From the NCBI GenBank assembly GCA_965198325.1, contig CBDAPE010000013.1, positions 248,001-312,000 of the forward strand: a DNA stretch of 64,000 bases, read 5' to 3'. Shown piece by piece: positions 34,462 through 44,019 of this stretch. The notes beneath the pieces were generated by a model. That model ran no database searches. It was not told the DNA's origin and saw only the letters and a program-made list of their open reading frames with translations. Each line of letters begins with the position of its first letter. Within the stretch, counting starts at the first letter, position 1. Made by a program: the position numbers and the translations under genes. Source of the stretch: CBDAPE01 sp965198325. GTDB taxonomy: Bacteria > Pseudomonadota > Alphaproteobacteria > UBA828 > JAPUJA01.

Positions 34462-34725
34462 ATGAATGGCATGGACTGCGCACATCTTCCGGATCTCGAC
34501 GGGCGCCACCCCAACGTGGCCGTCATCGGCGCGGGCATCAACGGCGTCGGCGCGACCCAACAACTCGCCACTGCCGGCTATTCGACACTTCTCGTCTACA
34601 CGGGCGACTTCACCTCGGGAACCAGCGGCGGGTCGAGCCGAATCTTTCCATTGCGGCTTGCGCTATCTCGCGACCGGCGGCTCCGTGGGCGACTGGCTGC
34701 GCCATCCTGCACGCTTTACCACGCT
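34462..34725 (+). pseudogene. glycerol-3-phosphate dehydrogenase (GlpD-like) N-terminal stub
   Basis: The FAD-binding start NVAVIGAGINGVGATQQLA and GDFTSGTSGGSSRI match GlpD-family flavoproteins. Around 34645 the frame shifts (HCGLRYLATGGS continues in the next frame), and near 34726 a MITE fragment cuts the rest. No FAD-binding C-terminus remains. Confidence 0.7.
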
Positions 34726-34790
34726 TCCCTCTATTAATTCCATCCGGTGCAGAAACCCCGGTATTTTGGGGCACCCTCCGTGGCGTCGTG
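34726..34790. mobile_element. MITE-family fragment
   Basis: The sequence CCCTCTATTAATTCCATCCG and the following GCAGAAACCCCGGTATTTTG match the left end of the elements at 46501 and 47130. Only the left ~65 bases remain. Confidence 0.6.
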
Positions 34791-35416
34791 CTATCGCTGT
34801 CGGGCTTCGTTCTGCTCTGCGCCTGAGACACGATGGAGCGCAAAGGCGCCATCGCCGCGGCTTGGGTGCAGTACCGGGACCGTCTGCTATGTCGCCAGCT
34901 TCAAACCGGCAGCAGGATTTACCGTCACTGCCATCCGCGGCCACTGAGATCGGGAACCGTCTTCGCTGCACTCACGAGACGGGATCATGGCCGAAGACAC
35001 CAGCCGGGTGCGCGAGAACCCCGGCATCGTCGCCCAATTCCGCGACTTCGCCGCCAACATCCTACGCGCCAACAAGGTCACCGACGTGGTCGATGTCCGG
35101 TACCGAAACGCCCCTCGGGGACCTCGATACGTTCGCCGGGTACAAGCTCATGTAAAGAGCGTTGAACAACCCCGGTGGGATCACGATCAAGCAACACGGC
35201 ATGGACATCGAAGATTACACCGCTTTCTCTCAGCCGGGCTTCTGCAGAACACAAACCGGTAGGGTTTCACGGCGATAAATCACATCGGAAACAAATAGCT
35301 CTGGCTTGTTACCGTGGTCAGAAGGGAACGGCAATATCTGTGTGGCCGGTACGGTCGGCCGTTGTATAAGCGCGTTACGGAACACAGGGACATGCAACAG
35401 ATGAAGGAGTCTGGGA
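34791..35416. other. degenerate stretch without an intact gene
   Basis: Short open pieces such as the frame from 34987 (VRENPGIVAQFRDFAANILR) and NNPGGITIKQHGMDIEDYTA near 35165-35225 look like decayed coding sequence broken by frame changes, but no family was recognised. The last 100 bases probably hold the promoter of the next gene. Confidence 0.4.
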
Positions 35417-35710
35417 ATGGCGATCGATGAAAGTGAACTCACGAAGGGCCAGTTGAGGAAATTGAACGCGCTTCGGAGATCTGTCGGGGATGACCTCGCC
35501 GAGGACGTATTCGCAAAGTGGCTCGCGCGCCAGGCAGCCCCGCAGGCCAAAGACAAGACCGATCCCGTCGCGGTGAAGATCATCGAGGCTCTCTCGGGAT
35601 TCGAGAATGATCCAGAGTTCAAGCTCGGCAACCGTGGCTACACACTGCGTCGCGCGAAAGGTAAGGGAGCGTCGGGTTTCATCGTGTCCAAGAATGAAAA
35701 GGCGGAATAA
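35417..35710 (+). CDS. small hypothetical protein
   Basis: A 97-residue soluble, charged protein with a good ribosome site (GAAGGAG). The sequence has two helical halves (TKGQLRKLNALRRSVGDDLA and KIIEALSGFENDPEF) and a basic C-terminal segment (GYTLRRAKGKGASGF) that could bind nucleic acid. It is intact and not interrupted by any IS. No family was recognised. Confidence 0.55.
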   Translation: MAIDESELTKGQLRKLNALRRSVGDDLAEDVFAKWLARQAAPQAKDKTDPVAVKIIEALSGFENDPEFKLGNRGYTLRRAKGKGASGFIVSKNEKAE

Positions 35711-35996
35711 GCACTGGCCGGACCTCATGGAATTCAGATGGGTCTCGCCGCACCGGCGGTAGTGGGCGTCGACCGGTGGAAAGAAGCGATCGCATGGTCC
35801 TCTACACAGACTTCGCGCTCAAAACCAATCCGAGTGGCGCCAGATCGATGCTCTCTGATCGTCATCAAAGCGCCGGGGCCGCGCGTGAAAAAATCTCAGT
35901 TCGAACAAAAGATCCGAAGCTGTTCCCGGGAGTGCGCAGGCGCACAAGGGATCACATGGTTTTGTGAGAACCGATGAACATCGAGAGGAGCCTTGC

Positions 35997-37253
35997 ATGC
36001 AAACCAAGTTCACAATAGGGGCCATTGTTATGCTGACCGGTATCGTGGGAGGCATCATGTCCGGCGTTTCCGCCGAAACTCTCGGACCGGTCGCCGACCC
36101 GCTCGGTGTGGTCAAGATCCCGAAGGGCGAGCCAATCCACATTGGCGGCTACTGGACGCTGTCCGGGCCGGACATCAACCTTGGGCTGGATCAGAAGCGT
36201 GGCGCAGAGATCGCTATGGACGACCAGGGCAACATGGTCGCCGGACACCCGATCAAGTTCTACGCCGAGGACAGCCAGTGCACCGCCGATGGCGGAAAGA
36301 CGGCTGCCACCAAGCTCGCTTCGAACCCGAACATCGTCGTCGTGGTCGGGCCCGATTGCTCGAGCGCTGGCGCTCCCGGCGGACCGATTCTCTGGAAGGC
36401 GGGTATCCCGAGCGTAGCCACCTCGACCACCGCACCGTCGTTAACCGCGCCGGATCGTCCCGAGGGACTGCACGGCTACATGCGCACCATCTACAACGAC
36501 CTCGCCGCCGGCGTCGCGGATGCTGAGTACTTCTGGAACCAGCTGGGCTGCAGGAGCCTTGCCACCATCCACGACGGCAGCCCATACGCCGAGCAGTTGG
36601 TGCGTGTGGCCGAGGACCGCTTCAAGAAGCTGGGCGGCACTGTGACGACCGTCGAGACGGTGGCGCCGACCGACGTCGACATGCGCCCGGTGCTTGCCCG
36701 TATTGCCGCCAATAAACCCTGCGTGGTTTATTTCCCGATCTTCGTAGCTGCGTCGGCCCGGATCGCCCGTCAGTTCGGGGAGATCGAGGGCCTCGAGGAC
36801 ACCACAGCGGTCGGTGGCAGTGTGCTAATGTCTCCAGGGTTCCTGGAGGCGGCGGGCGACGCCGCGGTGAACTTGGTGTTCACCAGCCCGGATGCCTCGC
36901 CGGATGCGATGGGCAGCCGCTATACCGAATTGGTAGAGAAGTACAAGGAGAAGTATGGCGAGATGCCGATCCAGGCATTCCATCAGAATGCATACGACGG
37001 GATGTCGGTAGCGCTGATGGGCATCGAAAAGGTGGCGGTGAAGGACAACAGCGGCAACACCTATATCGGGCGTAAGGCGCTTCGCGACGCACTGTTCGCC
37101 ACCGAGGGTGTTGACGGCATGGGCGGCTTGATCAACTGCAACGAGCACGGTGACTGCTCAGGCTTCAAGTTCGCCGTCTACCGGTTCGTCGACTCCGACC
37201 CCAAGACTTTCGAGATCGGCAAGAACCCGATCAAGATCTATCCCAAGAAGTAG
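35997..37253 (+). CDS. branched-chain amino acid (LivK-type) ABC substrate-binding protein
   Basis: The 418-residue type I periplasmic binding protein has a signal peptide (IGAIVMLTGIVGGIMSGVSA). The mature part carries IHIGGYWTLSGPDINLGLDQ, KFYAEDSQCTADGGKTAATK and VVVVGPDCSSAGAPG, the ligand-binding loop region. It is followed by AFHQNAYDGMSVALMGIEK. The ATG at 35997 has GAGAGGAG upstream. Permease and ATPase genes are not adjacent, so it is an orphan or the rest was lost. It is likely functional as a protein. Confidence 0.88.
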   Translation: MQTKFTIGAIVMLTGIVGGIMSGVSAETLGPVADPLGVVKIPKGEPIHIGGYWTLSGPDINLGLDQKRGAEIAMDDQGNMVAGHPIKFYAEDSQCTADGGKTAATKLASNPNIVVVVGPDCSSAGAPGGPILWKAGIPSVATSTTAPSLTAPDRPEGLHGYMRTIYNDLAAGVADAEYFWNQLGCRSLATIHDGSPYAEQLVRVAEDRFKKLGGTVTTVETVAPTDVDMRPVLARIAANKPCVVYFPIFVAASARIARQFGEIEGLEDTTAVGGSVLMSPGFLEAAGDAAVNLVFTSPDASPDAMGSRYTELVEKYKEKYGEMPIQAFHQNAYDGMSVALMGIEKVAVKDNSGNTYIGRKALRDALFATEGVDGMGGLINCNEHGDCSGFKFAVYRFVDSDPKTFEIGKNPIKIYPKK

Positions 37254-37387
37254 ACAGCAGGGACCTCCCATGCACCGAGGTTGAGCAGAGAAATTTTGTA
37301 CAAGAGCCCCCGCTCCAATCGGCGACATGAAACATAGCGCAATTCTGGCTAGCTACTCTCTCGGGCTTATGAGCCGAATATCAAACC

Positions 37388-37567
37388 TACCTACTGGCGT
37401 ACAAACGCGGCGGCGTGATGCTGCTCGATTTCGTCGAGGCCGGGCAGGCGCAGGCCTCGCTGTTCGACACGCACGATCCGAAAGACGACAAGCTCATCAA
37501 GGCGGTCGACACTATCAACGACCGGTTGGGACCGGGATCGATCCAGTTTGGCCGCACGGCGCAAACC
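37388..37567 (+). pseudogene. UmuC (DNA polymerase V) C-terminal stub
   Basis: The frame YLLAYKRGGVMLLDFVEAGQ and LIKAVDTINDRLGPGSIQFG match the C-terminal DUF4113 domain of UmuC-type Y-family polymerases. The N-terminal catalytic part is absent and a MITE cuts the end at 37568. Confidence 0.7.
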
Positions 37568-38025
37568 TGTCCCCCCCATTTATCCCGTCTGCGGCATAAA
37601 CCTTGGAAATTTGCGGCACCCCCGGGTACCCTTTCAGCAGGCACAAGATCATCGAAGTCCCCCCGCCGTCTTCCGCGAACTCTTCGCCGGCCGCGCGGCG
37701 CTCCTCACAGAACTCCTTGCCCTCCGCCAGCAGGTAGCCGTCCTAAAGCGGAAAAGGTCCCGGCTATCGCTTCGGATGTCCGACAGGGTTTTCCGGGTCA
37801 TCTTGTCTTGCCTATGACCTGACGGGCACCACTCCCTGGTAATCGTCAAGCCCGAGACCGTCATCGCTTGGCACCGCAAGGGGTCCAGACCTTTCTGGAC
37901 ATGGACGTCGCGGCTGCAGAATCCCGAGAGAACGCCGTGAAGCAGGATCGTGTACAAATCACCAGTGCTATCGCATCATCATGAAAGGCTTGGATTCCTG
38001 CGCCGGACGGAATTTATAGGAGGGA
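37568..38025. mobile_element. longer (458-bp) member of the MITE-like family
   Basis: The left end TGTCCCCCCCATTTATCCCG is shared with the 238-bp copies. It keeps more of the parent integrase (LALRQQVAVLKRKRSRLSLR, IVKPETVIAWHRKG) and ends with GCCGGACGGAATTTATAGG, the right-end form also seen at 47379. It identifies the parent as an IS3/IS481-like element. Confidence 0.7.
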
Positions 38026-38094
38026 TAGGGCCCAGGGTGATCGTGCAGACCGTCGGTCCCGTCAATGACCTGCCCCCCCGGTTAGTACCACTCG

Positions 38095-38215
38095 TTAGTT
38101 TAGACGACGCACGGTATCTGGCGAGCGTCGATCGGCCCGTAGCCCGTCAATAGCGAAGGGCGGATCGACGCGGTGAGGCACGATGGTCTGCGGTGCCGGG
38201 GGTCTGTACCGGACG
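38095..38215 (-). pseudogene. IS3-type orfB C-terminal remnant
   Basis: YRPPAPQTIVPHRVDPPFAI and DGLRADRR correspond to the end of the orfB at 30642-31817 (YRPPAPETILPNVEGPTYPV). It is diverged and old. Confidence 0.6.
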
Positions 38216-38704
38216 CCGGCACAGGCCAGGAGGGATATGACCATCACTTCCGTAATGGGGCGTTCGCCGTCAAGCACCTTTTTCCCCACGAGCGATCACC
38301 GCGACACGATCCTTCGGTCGCGAAGCCTCGGCGCCTGCGGCAAGTTGTATCCTCTCAGGCGTGATTCAGGAGTTCCCGGGGCCATCACGGCTCCGGCTCA
38401 GGGTTGGGCGATTGCAACACCTCCCAGGTCTTGAGAAGAAACCACGATCCGGACGTGTCCGTCGCCAGGCTCTCGCTTCCGTCCGTGGTCAGCGCAATGG
38501 CTGCCAACTTCATGCCTGGTCCAAAACGATTCCCGAGTGCCAATCTCAGGCGCGTGCTCGAACGCGATAGTACGGTTCGGCCAACAAGCGATGATACGCG
38601 CATCATCGGGAACCGCGTCCCGGCGAGGGGACACCGGTGGATCGCCCACCTTCAAGCGCGGCTCTTTCCTCCTCTCCTTGCTAACTGCCGATGGGATACA
38701 GCCC
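38216..38704. other. no recognisable gene
   Basis: Open frames exist on both strands (for example 38385-38606 minus) but none has a convincing start site or a known family pattern. It may be decayed coding sequence. Confidence 0.4.
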
Positions 38705-38707
38705 CGC

Positions 38708-39748
38708 TTAAGCCGTCTGAAGCGCCATCGCCTCTTCGCGCGTGAACCGGAACTCGGTGCCATCCCGCCACATCCGGTGCAACACCACGCCGATGCGCCG
38801 GGCCAGGGCGACCGTCGCGCGCTTCTTGCCCCGGAGCTTCGTCAGACGCTGCGCCCAGGCCTTCAGCCAATTCGGCCCCGTGTGGTTCAGCATCACCGTG
38901 GCGGCCCGATAGAGCGCTGCGCGTAGACCTGCATCGCCAGCCTTGGTGATCCGGCCGACAATATCCCGTTCGCCGGATTGATCCCGTCCCGGCGTCAGCC
39001 CCACCCGTGGGCCGACATCCTTCGATCTCCGGAACCGCTTCGGATCGTCAATCGCGGACGTGAAGGTCAGGGCTATGACATGGCCGACCCCCGGCATGGT
39101 CATCAACAGCCGGCACGCCCGGTCCTGCCCGGCCAGATTACGGACCAGCTTCTCCAGGCCGGCCAGCTCGCGGCGCAGGTCCGCCCGCGCGCGCAGGATC
39201 GGTTCGGCCGCGGCTTCCAGCATCGCGGTGCCAGCGATCAATTCCCGGACACGGGCCTCGTAGCGGCCCTTCGAGATCCGACCGAGCTTCAGGCCGAAGT
39301 TGCGCAAGATGCCGCGCAGCGACAGCTCCATATTGATGAGCGCGTCCTGCACGGACTTGCGCGAGGTCAGCAGCGCCCGCATCTCCTGCGACGACACCGA
39401 TTTGCAGTGTACCGGCCGGAACCAGCCCATCCGCAGCAGTCGTGCGATGCCTTCGGCATCCCGGCGATCCGTCTTGATTGGCATCGCCTTCAGCGCACCC
39501 TTTAACTGCCGGGTCTCCATCAGCACGGTTTCGAAGCCGGCGTCGGTCAGCCCCTTGTGCAACCAGTTGGACAGGGGACCGGCTTCGAGGCCGATCGCGG
39601 CGAACCCGTGCGGCAGCTCGCGCATGAACGCAACCAGCGATTCAGGTGTGCTGGCGACCCGCGCCTCCGTCACGACCTTGCCCTTCTCGCCGAGAACGCA
39701 GATTGCTGTTCTTGCCAGCGATACATCCAGCCCGATATAGACATCCAT
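38708..39748 (-). CDS. IS110 family transposase, intact
   Basis: The 346-residue transposase has the DEDD core (VYIGLDVSLARTAICVLGEK, GLEAGPLSNWLHKG, KTDRRDAEGIARLL) and the C-terminal transposase_20 domain (LMTMPGVGHVIALTFTS, GLTPGRDQSGERDI with the catalytic Ser region). IS110 elements insert without duplications, so the element ends are not obvious here. Confidence 0.9.
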   Translation of the reverse strand: MDVYIGLDVSLARTAICVLGEKGKVVTEARVASTPESLVAFMRELPHGFAAIGLEAGPLSNWLHKGLTDAGFETVLMETRQLKGALKAMPIKTDRRDAEGIARLLRMGWFRPVHCKSVSSQEMRALLTSRKSVQDALINMELSLRGILRNFGLKLGRISKGRYEARVRELIAGTAMLEAAAEPILRARADLRRELAGLEKLVRNLAGQDRACRLLMTMPGVGHVIALTFTSAIDDPKRFRRSKDVGPRVGLTPGRDQSGERDIVGRITKAGDAGLRAALYRAATVMLNHTGPNWLKAWAQRLTKLRGKKRATVALARRIGVVLHRMWRDGTEFRFTREEAMALQTA

Positions 39749-40078
39749 GTCGTTGCCCTTTCCTTTTCAGGAATTGGGGCGCGCCTTTCGGCAAGATCCC
39801 GTGAACACGCCGCGCGTGTAAGGGCAACGACACCAGAATCTCCGTCATCGCTACAAGCTCCGACGGTGCCGGATAGCGCCGAGCCCCATTACGGCATCTC
39901 AGGCCGCATAGCTCAGGCCGCATAGCTGAAAAACCACCTGGTCCGGATTTTGGGGGCAACGTCACCATCGCGGCCTGCCCGCCTTCCGCCGCATCACCGT
40001 CCCCGGAACTGCACTTCGCCGCGAGGCGGCCATATGCGACAGTGCGTGCCGATCCCTTGAGGCAGTGAGGGTTGCGAC
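39749..40078. other. non-coding spacer between IS110 and the permease
   Basis: It contains a 14-base tandem repeat (CTCAGGCCGCATAG twice, near 39898-39925) and probably the IS110 end plus the permease promoter. No gene was found. Confidence 0.4.
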
Positions 40079-41830
40079 ATGACGTTTGGCGATTCCGACC
40101 AGCATACGGGCGTTCGCTACCAGCCCGACGAAAGACCCCCGACGGCGCTCGCCTGCGGCCTCGGTCTTCAACTCGCCATCCTGTGCGCGGCCGGCATCGT
40201 GCTGACCCCGGCGATCGTGGTCCGGGCCGCCGGCGGGACCGAAGCCTTCCTGTCATGGGTGGTCTTTGCCGCGGTCGCGGTCAGCGGTGTGAGCACGGTA
40301 CTGCAAGCGGTCCGTGTCGGCCGTATCGGCGCGGGCTATGTCCTCGCCATGGGCACCTCCGGGGCGTTCATCGCGATCTGTGTCGCAACGCTTGCCACGG
40401 GTGGTCCGGCGATGCTCGCCACGCTGGTCGTCATTTCGTCTCTCTTCCAGTTCGCGCTTGCCTGGCGACTCTCGCTGCTCCGGCGGATCCTGACTCCAAC
40501 CGTCGCGGGAACGGTGATCATGCTGATACCGGTCACCGTGATGCCGATCGTCTTCGACCTTCTGACGGAGGTTCCCGACGGAACCCCGGCACTGGCCGCT
40601 CCGCTGTGCGCCGTCGCGACTATGCTGATCATCTGCGGCATCTCGCTGAAGGCGACGGGCGCGTTGCGCCCGTGGGCACCAGTCATCGGCGTCGCCGCGG
40701 GCTCGGCGGTTGCCGGGTTCTACGGCCTCTACGATGTCGGCCGCATTGCCGAGGCTTCGTGGATCGGCCTTCCCGATGGCGGGTGGCCGGGTTTCGACAT
40801 CAGTTTCGGACCGGTTTTCTGGGGGCTTCTCCCGGCCTTTGTGTTCGTGACCTTGGTCGGTGCCATCGAGACGCTCGGCGACGGAGTGGCCATCCAGCGC
40901 GTGTCCTGGCGTCGGCCCCGGGCGGTGGATTTCCGGGCGGTGCAGGGTGCGGTGGCCGCGGACGGCATGGGCAACCTGTTGTCCGGCCTAGCCGGGACAG
41001 TGCCGAACACGACCTATTCGACGAGCATATCGGTGACCGCGCTTACCGGGGTCGGTGCCCGCAGCGTCGGCGTTGCGCTGGGGACGGCGCTCGTCGTCAT
41101 GGCGTTCATTCCCAAGGCACTCGCCGTTGTCCTGGCGATACCGGGGCCGGTCGCGGCAGCCTACATCACCGTGCTGCTGGGGATGCTCTTCGTGGTTGGC
41201 ATGAAGATCGTCGTTCAGGATGGGATCGACTATCGCAAGGGCCTGATCGTCGGGGTTGCGTTCTGGATCGGGGTCGGCTTCCAGAACGGCTCGATCTTTC
41301 CCGAGCATGTTTTGGAGGTCGCGGGCGGTCTCCTTCAGAACGGCATGACGACTGGGGGCCTGGTGGCCATCCTCCTGACCCTGTTCATGGAGCTGACAGC
41401 GTCCCGCCGCCGCCGGATCCAAGTGACGTTCGATGTCTCGGCGTTTCCGAAAGTCAGGGAGTTTCTCGGTGCGTTCGTATCCCGTAGCGGCTGGGGCGGC
41501 GCGATGGCGCATCGCCTCGACGCCGCTGCTGAGGAGACACTGCTGACGCTCCTGGGGCAAGACGAGGGCGAAGGGGATCGCAGGCACTGCCGACTGCTCC
41601 TGATCGCGCACAAGGAGGGCGGAGTCGCGGTTCTGGAGTTCATCGCCGCGCCTGGCGAGGAGAACCTCCAGGACCGGATCACGCTACTCGGCGAGCGGAC
41701 CGACGAGGTTCCGATGGAACGGGAAGTCTCGCTGCGGCTGTTGCGGCACCTCGCATCCTCGGTTCACCACCAGCAATATCACGACACCGATATCGTGACC
41801 GTCCGCGTGGAAGCCCCAGGGCCGCTCTGA
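40079..41830 (+). CDS. NCS2 (uracil/xanthine) permease fused to a histidine-kinase-like ATPase domain
   Basis: Residues ~20-445 form an NCS2 permease with about 14 hydrophobic segments, the loop VFVTLVGAIETLGDGVAI and the family signature DGMGNLLSGLAGTVPNTTYS. The family normally has 430-480 residues. From residue ~446 follows a soluble domain (VTFDVSAFPKVREFLGAFVS, HRLDAAAEETLLTLLGQDEG, VSLRLLRHLASSVHHQQYHD). Its order resembles RsbW-type GHKL anti-sigma/ATPase folds, with an N-box-like EE but a weak G-box. A GAGGG site precedes the ATG. The extra domain may sense or regulate in the cytoplasm. Confidence 0.8.
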   Translation: MTFGDSDQHTGVRYQPDERPPTALACGLGLQLAILCAAGIVLTPAIVVRAAGGTEAFLSWVVFAAVAVSGVSTVLQAVRVGRIGAGYVLAMGTSGAFIAICVATLATGGPAMLATLVVISSLFQFALAWRLSLLRRILTPTVAGTVIMLIPVTVMPIVFDLLTEVPDGTPALAAPLCAVATMLIICGISLKATGALRPWAPVIGVAAGSAVAGFYGLYDVGRIAEASWIGLPDGGWPGFDISFGPVFWGLLPAFVFVTLVGAIETLGDGVAIQRVSWRRPRAVDFRAVQGAVAADGMGNLLSGLAGTVPNTTYSTSISVTALTGVGARSVGVALGTALVVMAFIPKALAVVLAIPGPVAAAYITVLLGMLFVVGMKIVVQDGIDYRKGLIVGVAFWIGVGFQNGSIFPEHVLEVAGGLLQNGMTTGGLVAILLTLFMELTASRRRRIQVTFDVSAFPKVREFLGAFVSRSGWGGAMAHRLDAAAEETLLTLLGQDEGEGDRRHCRLLLIAHKEGGVAVLEFIAAPGEENLQDRITLLGERTDEVPMEREVSLRLLRHLASSVHHQQYHDTDIVTVRVEAPGPL

Positions 41831-42186
41831 GACTGACGGTTGCGAAGGGGATCCACCGTTACGACACCGCCTTTACCGCGAGCAGCGGACGGTTGTGAAG
41901 GCAAGCCCTCATTCGGTGCCGCCTTCCGAGCCAATTACAACCGAGCCGTTTCAAGGTTGACGGGTCCCTGTTCGGCGAGTGATTTTCCCTGTTCACCCTG
42001 GAAAATTCCCTGTTAGGCTAATAATAATTTCCTGTTCCGTGGCGTAGGGAATTGGGTCTAGATTCGGCATTGTCAATTTAACTGATTGTAGGCTGTTTTC
42101 GACATTTTTCCATGAGGCTAAGCCATTGAAATTGCATAGAGAAGCAATCGATAATCTACCGGGATTTCGGGATGAACCCGTTTAAC
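41831..42186. other. spacer with CCTGTT repeats and IS256 remnant start
   Basis: No gene was seen. Four CCTGTT motifs (41967, 41988, 42009 and 42031) lie in its middle. Confidence 0.5.
41967..42036. repeat. cluster of four CCTGTT motifs
   Basis: Four direct copies of TCCCTGTT or TTCCTGTT at spacings of 21-22 bases. The inverted form AACAGGG is enriched at 49614-49831, beside a recombinase module. Confidence 0.6.
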
Positions 42187-42474
42187 TTTACAAAGCCCCG
42201 GGACCGCCTGCTGACCTTCTACACCTTCCCGGCGGAGCATTGGAAGCATCTGCGCTCCACCAACCCGATCGAGAGCACCTTTGCCACGGTGCGGCTGCGG
42301 ACCTACAAGACCAAGGGTTGTCTCAGCCGCAAGACGGCGCTCGCAATGGTCTTCAAATTGCTCTTGAGTGCCAAGAAATCATGGCGCAGGCTCAACGGAT
42401 CCGATCACATCGCCGATGTCATACAAGGAGTGAGGTTCGAAGACGGCATCAAGCCAATCAAACACGCCGCCTGA
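42187..42474 (+). pseudogene. IS256 family transposase C-terminal fragment (different type)
   Basis: TFPAEHWKHLRSTNPIESTF, then KTKGCLSRKTALAMVFKLLL, is the C-terminal segment of mutator-type transposases. The catalytic Glu region is present but the N-terminal 300 residues are missing. It is not closely related to the 1341-bp copies. Confidence 0.8.
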
Positions 42475-42534
42475 CCAACCCATCACCAACTTTTGAGCAT
42501 AGCTCCCCGGCTCAAGCCGATTTGCTTCGACACT

Positions 42535-42880
42535 GCCCGACAAGGGCCCGCATTTCTATCACTGGCGCGGTGACAGCTTTGAGTTGCCCGCGGGCGGTGA
42601 ATTGTTTGCGACGGGCTTGATGTTTTCCATCGAGCGGTTCAGCGTGAATGAGAAAGGTTGGCGCATGCAGTTTCATCCCGAGGTGATTGGCGCGGTCCGG
42701 CAGCGCTGGGTGGAGACGGACGACCCGAGTGGCGCTCTGAATCGCAAGGGTGCACAAAGCGGCGAGGAGCAGGAGGCGCTTCGCCGGCTTCACAAGCCCC
42801 GCATGCAGGGTTGGCTCGACCGTTTCCCCGGCCACCGGCTCGAGGCGCCGGACGGCGCGGTTCGCGAGACGGGCGAATGA
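42535..42880 (+). pseudogene. glutamine amidotransferase class I, C-terminal fragment
   Basis: The frame reads GPHFYHWRGDSFELPAGGEL and later WRMQFHPEVIGAVRQRW, the His-Pro-Glu end of GATase1 domains that release ammonia from glutamine. The catalytic Cys half is missing. The stop overlaps the SDR start by ATGA, so the two genes formed an operon. Confidence 0.7.
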
Positions 42881-43650
42881 GCCGGGTTGCGGGCAAGGTC
42901 GCGCTGGTGACCGGCGCAGGCAGGGGCATCGGCAGGGCCTGCGCCGACCTGTTGGCCCGTGAGGGGGCACAGGTCGCGCTGGCCGATATCGTCGCAGAGA
43001 GCACCGTGCTCGCCGCCGATGTGATCGAGCAGGCGGGAGGCCAGGCTTTGGCGCTTGCTCTCGACGTGACCGACGAACCGGCGTGGCGGCATGCGATTGC
43101 GCACACCGTGGACCGCTTCGGCGGGCTCGATATCCTGGTCAACAATGCCGGTATCGCCGGCCCGGAGAATGTCGAGACCACCGACCTTGCGCTCTGGCAC
43201 AAGGTCATGGGAGTAAACCTGACTGGCACCTTCCTTGGCATGAAGCACGCGATCCCCGTGATGCGCACACGCGGCGGCGGCTCGATCATCAACATGAATT
43301 CGACCTACGGGCTGACCGGCGGCGACGGCTCGGCGGCCTATTGCGCGAGCAAGGGCGGCATCGCCACCCTGACCAAGTCGGCGGCGCTTCACTGCGGCAA
43401 GCAGGGCACGAAGATCCGGGTGAACGGCGTCTGCCCCGGCGCGATCCTGACCGATCTCCTGTTCCGCGCTGCCGATCGCTATCCGGACGGGCGCGAGGCG
43501 GGGCTTGCCGCCATGGCCGCCGCGCATCCGCTGGGACGAAACGGCACGCCCGAGGATATCGCCAACGGCGTGCTTTACCTGGCCTCGGACGAATCGAGTT
43601 TCGTCACGGGCACACACCTTGTGATCGATGGCGGCATCCTCGCCGAATAG
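42877..43650 (+). CDS. short-chain dehydrogenase/reductase
   Basis: A 257-residue classical SDR with the cofactor motif TGAGRGIG near residue 14, NNAG near residue 90, and catalytic Ser, Tyr and Lys (MNSTYGL, YCASKGG). The C-terminus FVTGTHLVIDGG is typical. It is NAD(P)-dependent; the substrate is unknown, but 3-oxoacyl or 3-hydroxysteroid types look similar. It appears complete. Confidence 0.88.
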   Translation: MSRVAGKVALVTGAGRGIGRACADLLAREGAQVALADIVAESTVLAADVIEQAGGQALALALDVTDEPAWRHAIAHTVDRFGGLDILVNNAGIAGPENVETTDLALWHKVMGVNLTGTFLGMKHAIPVMRTRGGGSIINMNSTYGLTGGDGSAAYCASKGGIATLTKSAALHCGKQGTKIRVNGVCPGAILTDLLFRAADRYPDGREAGLAAMAAAHPLGRNGTPEDIANGVLYLASDESSFVTGTHLVIDGGILAE

Positions 43651-43764
43651 GGCGATGTCTGAGCGACTAAAAGTTCTCAAGGCAGCGCCGGGGCTTTGTC
43701 AAGTTAACCGGATTCACTCCAATTTCTCGGTAAATTGTCGATGGCAGCCCTACGCAATTTCAGT

Positions 43765-44002
43765 TGTCCCTCCCAATTATTCCATCTGCGGCAGAAACCT
43801 TGGAATTCTGCATCACCCTCGGACACCCTATCCGACAGGCATAAGATCATCGAAGCCCTCCCCGCCGTCTTCCGCGAACTCGTCGTCGATCGCGCGGCGC
43901 CACACACAGAACCTCTTGCCCTCCACCAGCAGGGAGCCGTCCTGAAGCGGAAAAGGTCCCGGCCGTCGCTTCGGATGTCCGATGGAATAAACAGAAGGGA
44001 CA
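43765..44002. mobile_element. 238-bp MITE-like element, copy C
   Basis: Same length and internal content as copy A (32757-32994), with ends TGTCCCTCCCAATTATTCCA and, inverted, TGTCCCTTCTGTTTATTCCA. It ends 17 bases before the dinB start codon, so it has replaced or become the promoter. Confidence 0.8.
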
Positions 44003-44019
44003 GGTGCTATGATCGTGCC

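Noticed and set aside
38385..38763. Two overlapping minus-strand genes
   Set aside because: Frames contradict each other, lack ribosome sites and match nothing known.
43735..44019. N-terminal extension of DinB
   Set aside because: It is MITE copy C in the same open frame; conserved DinB sequence begins at 44020.
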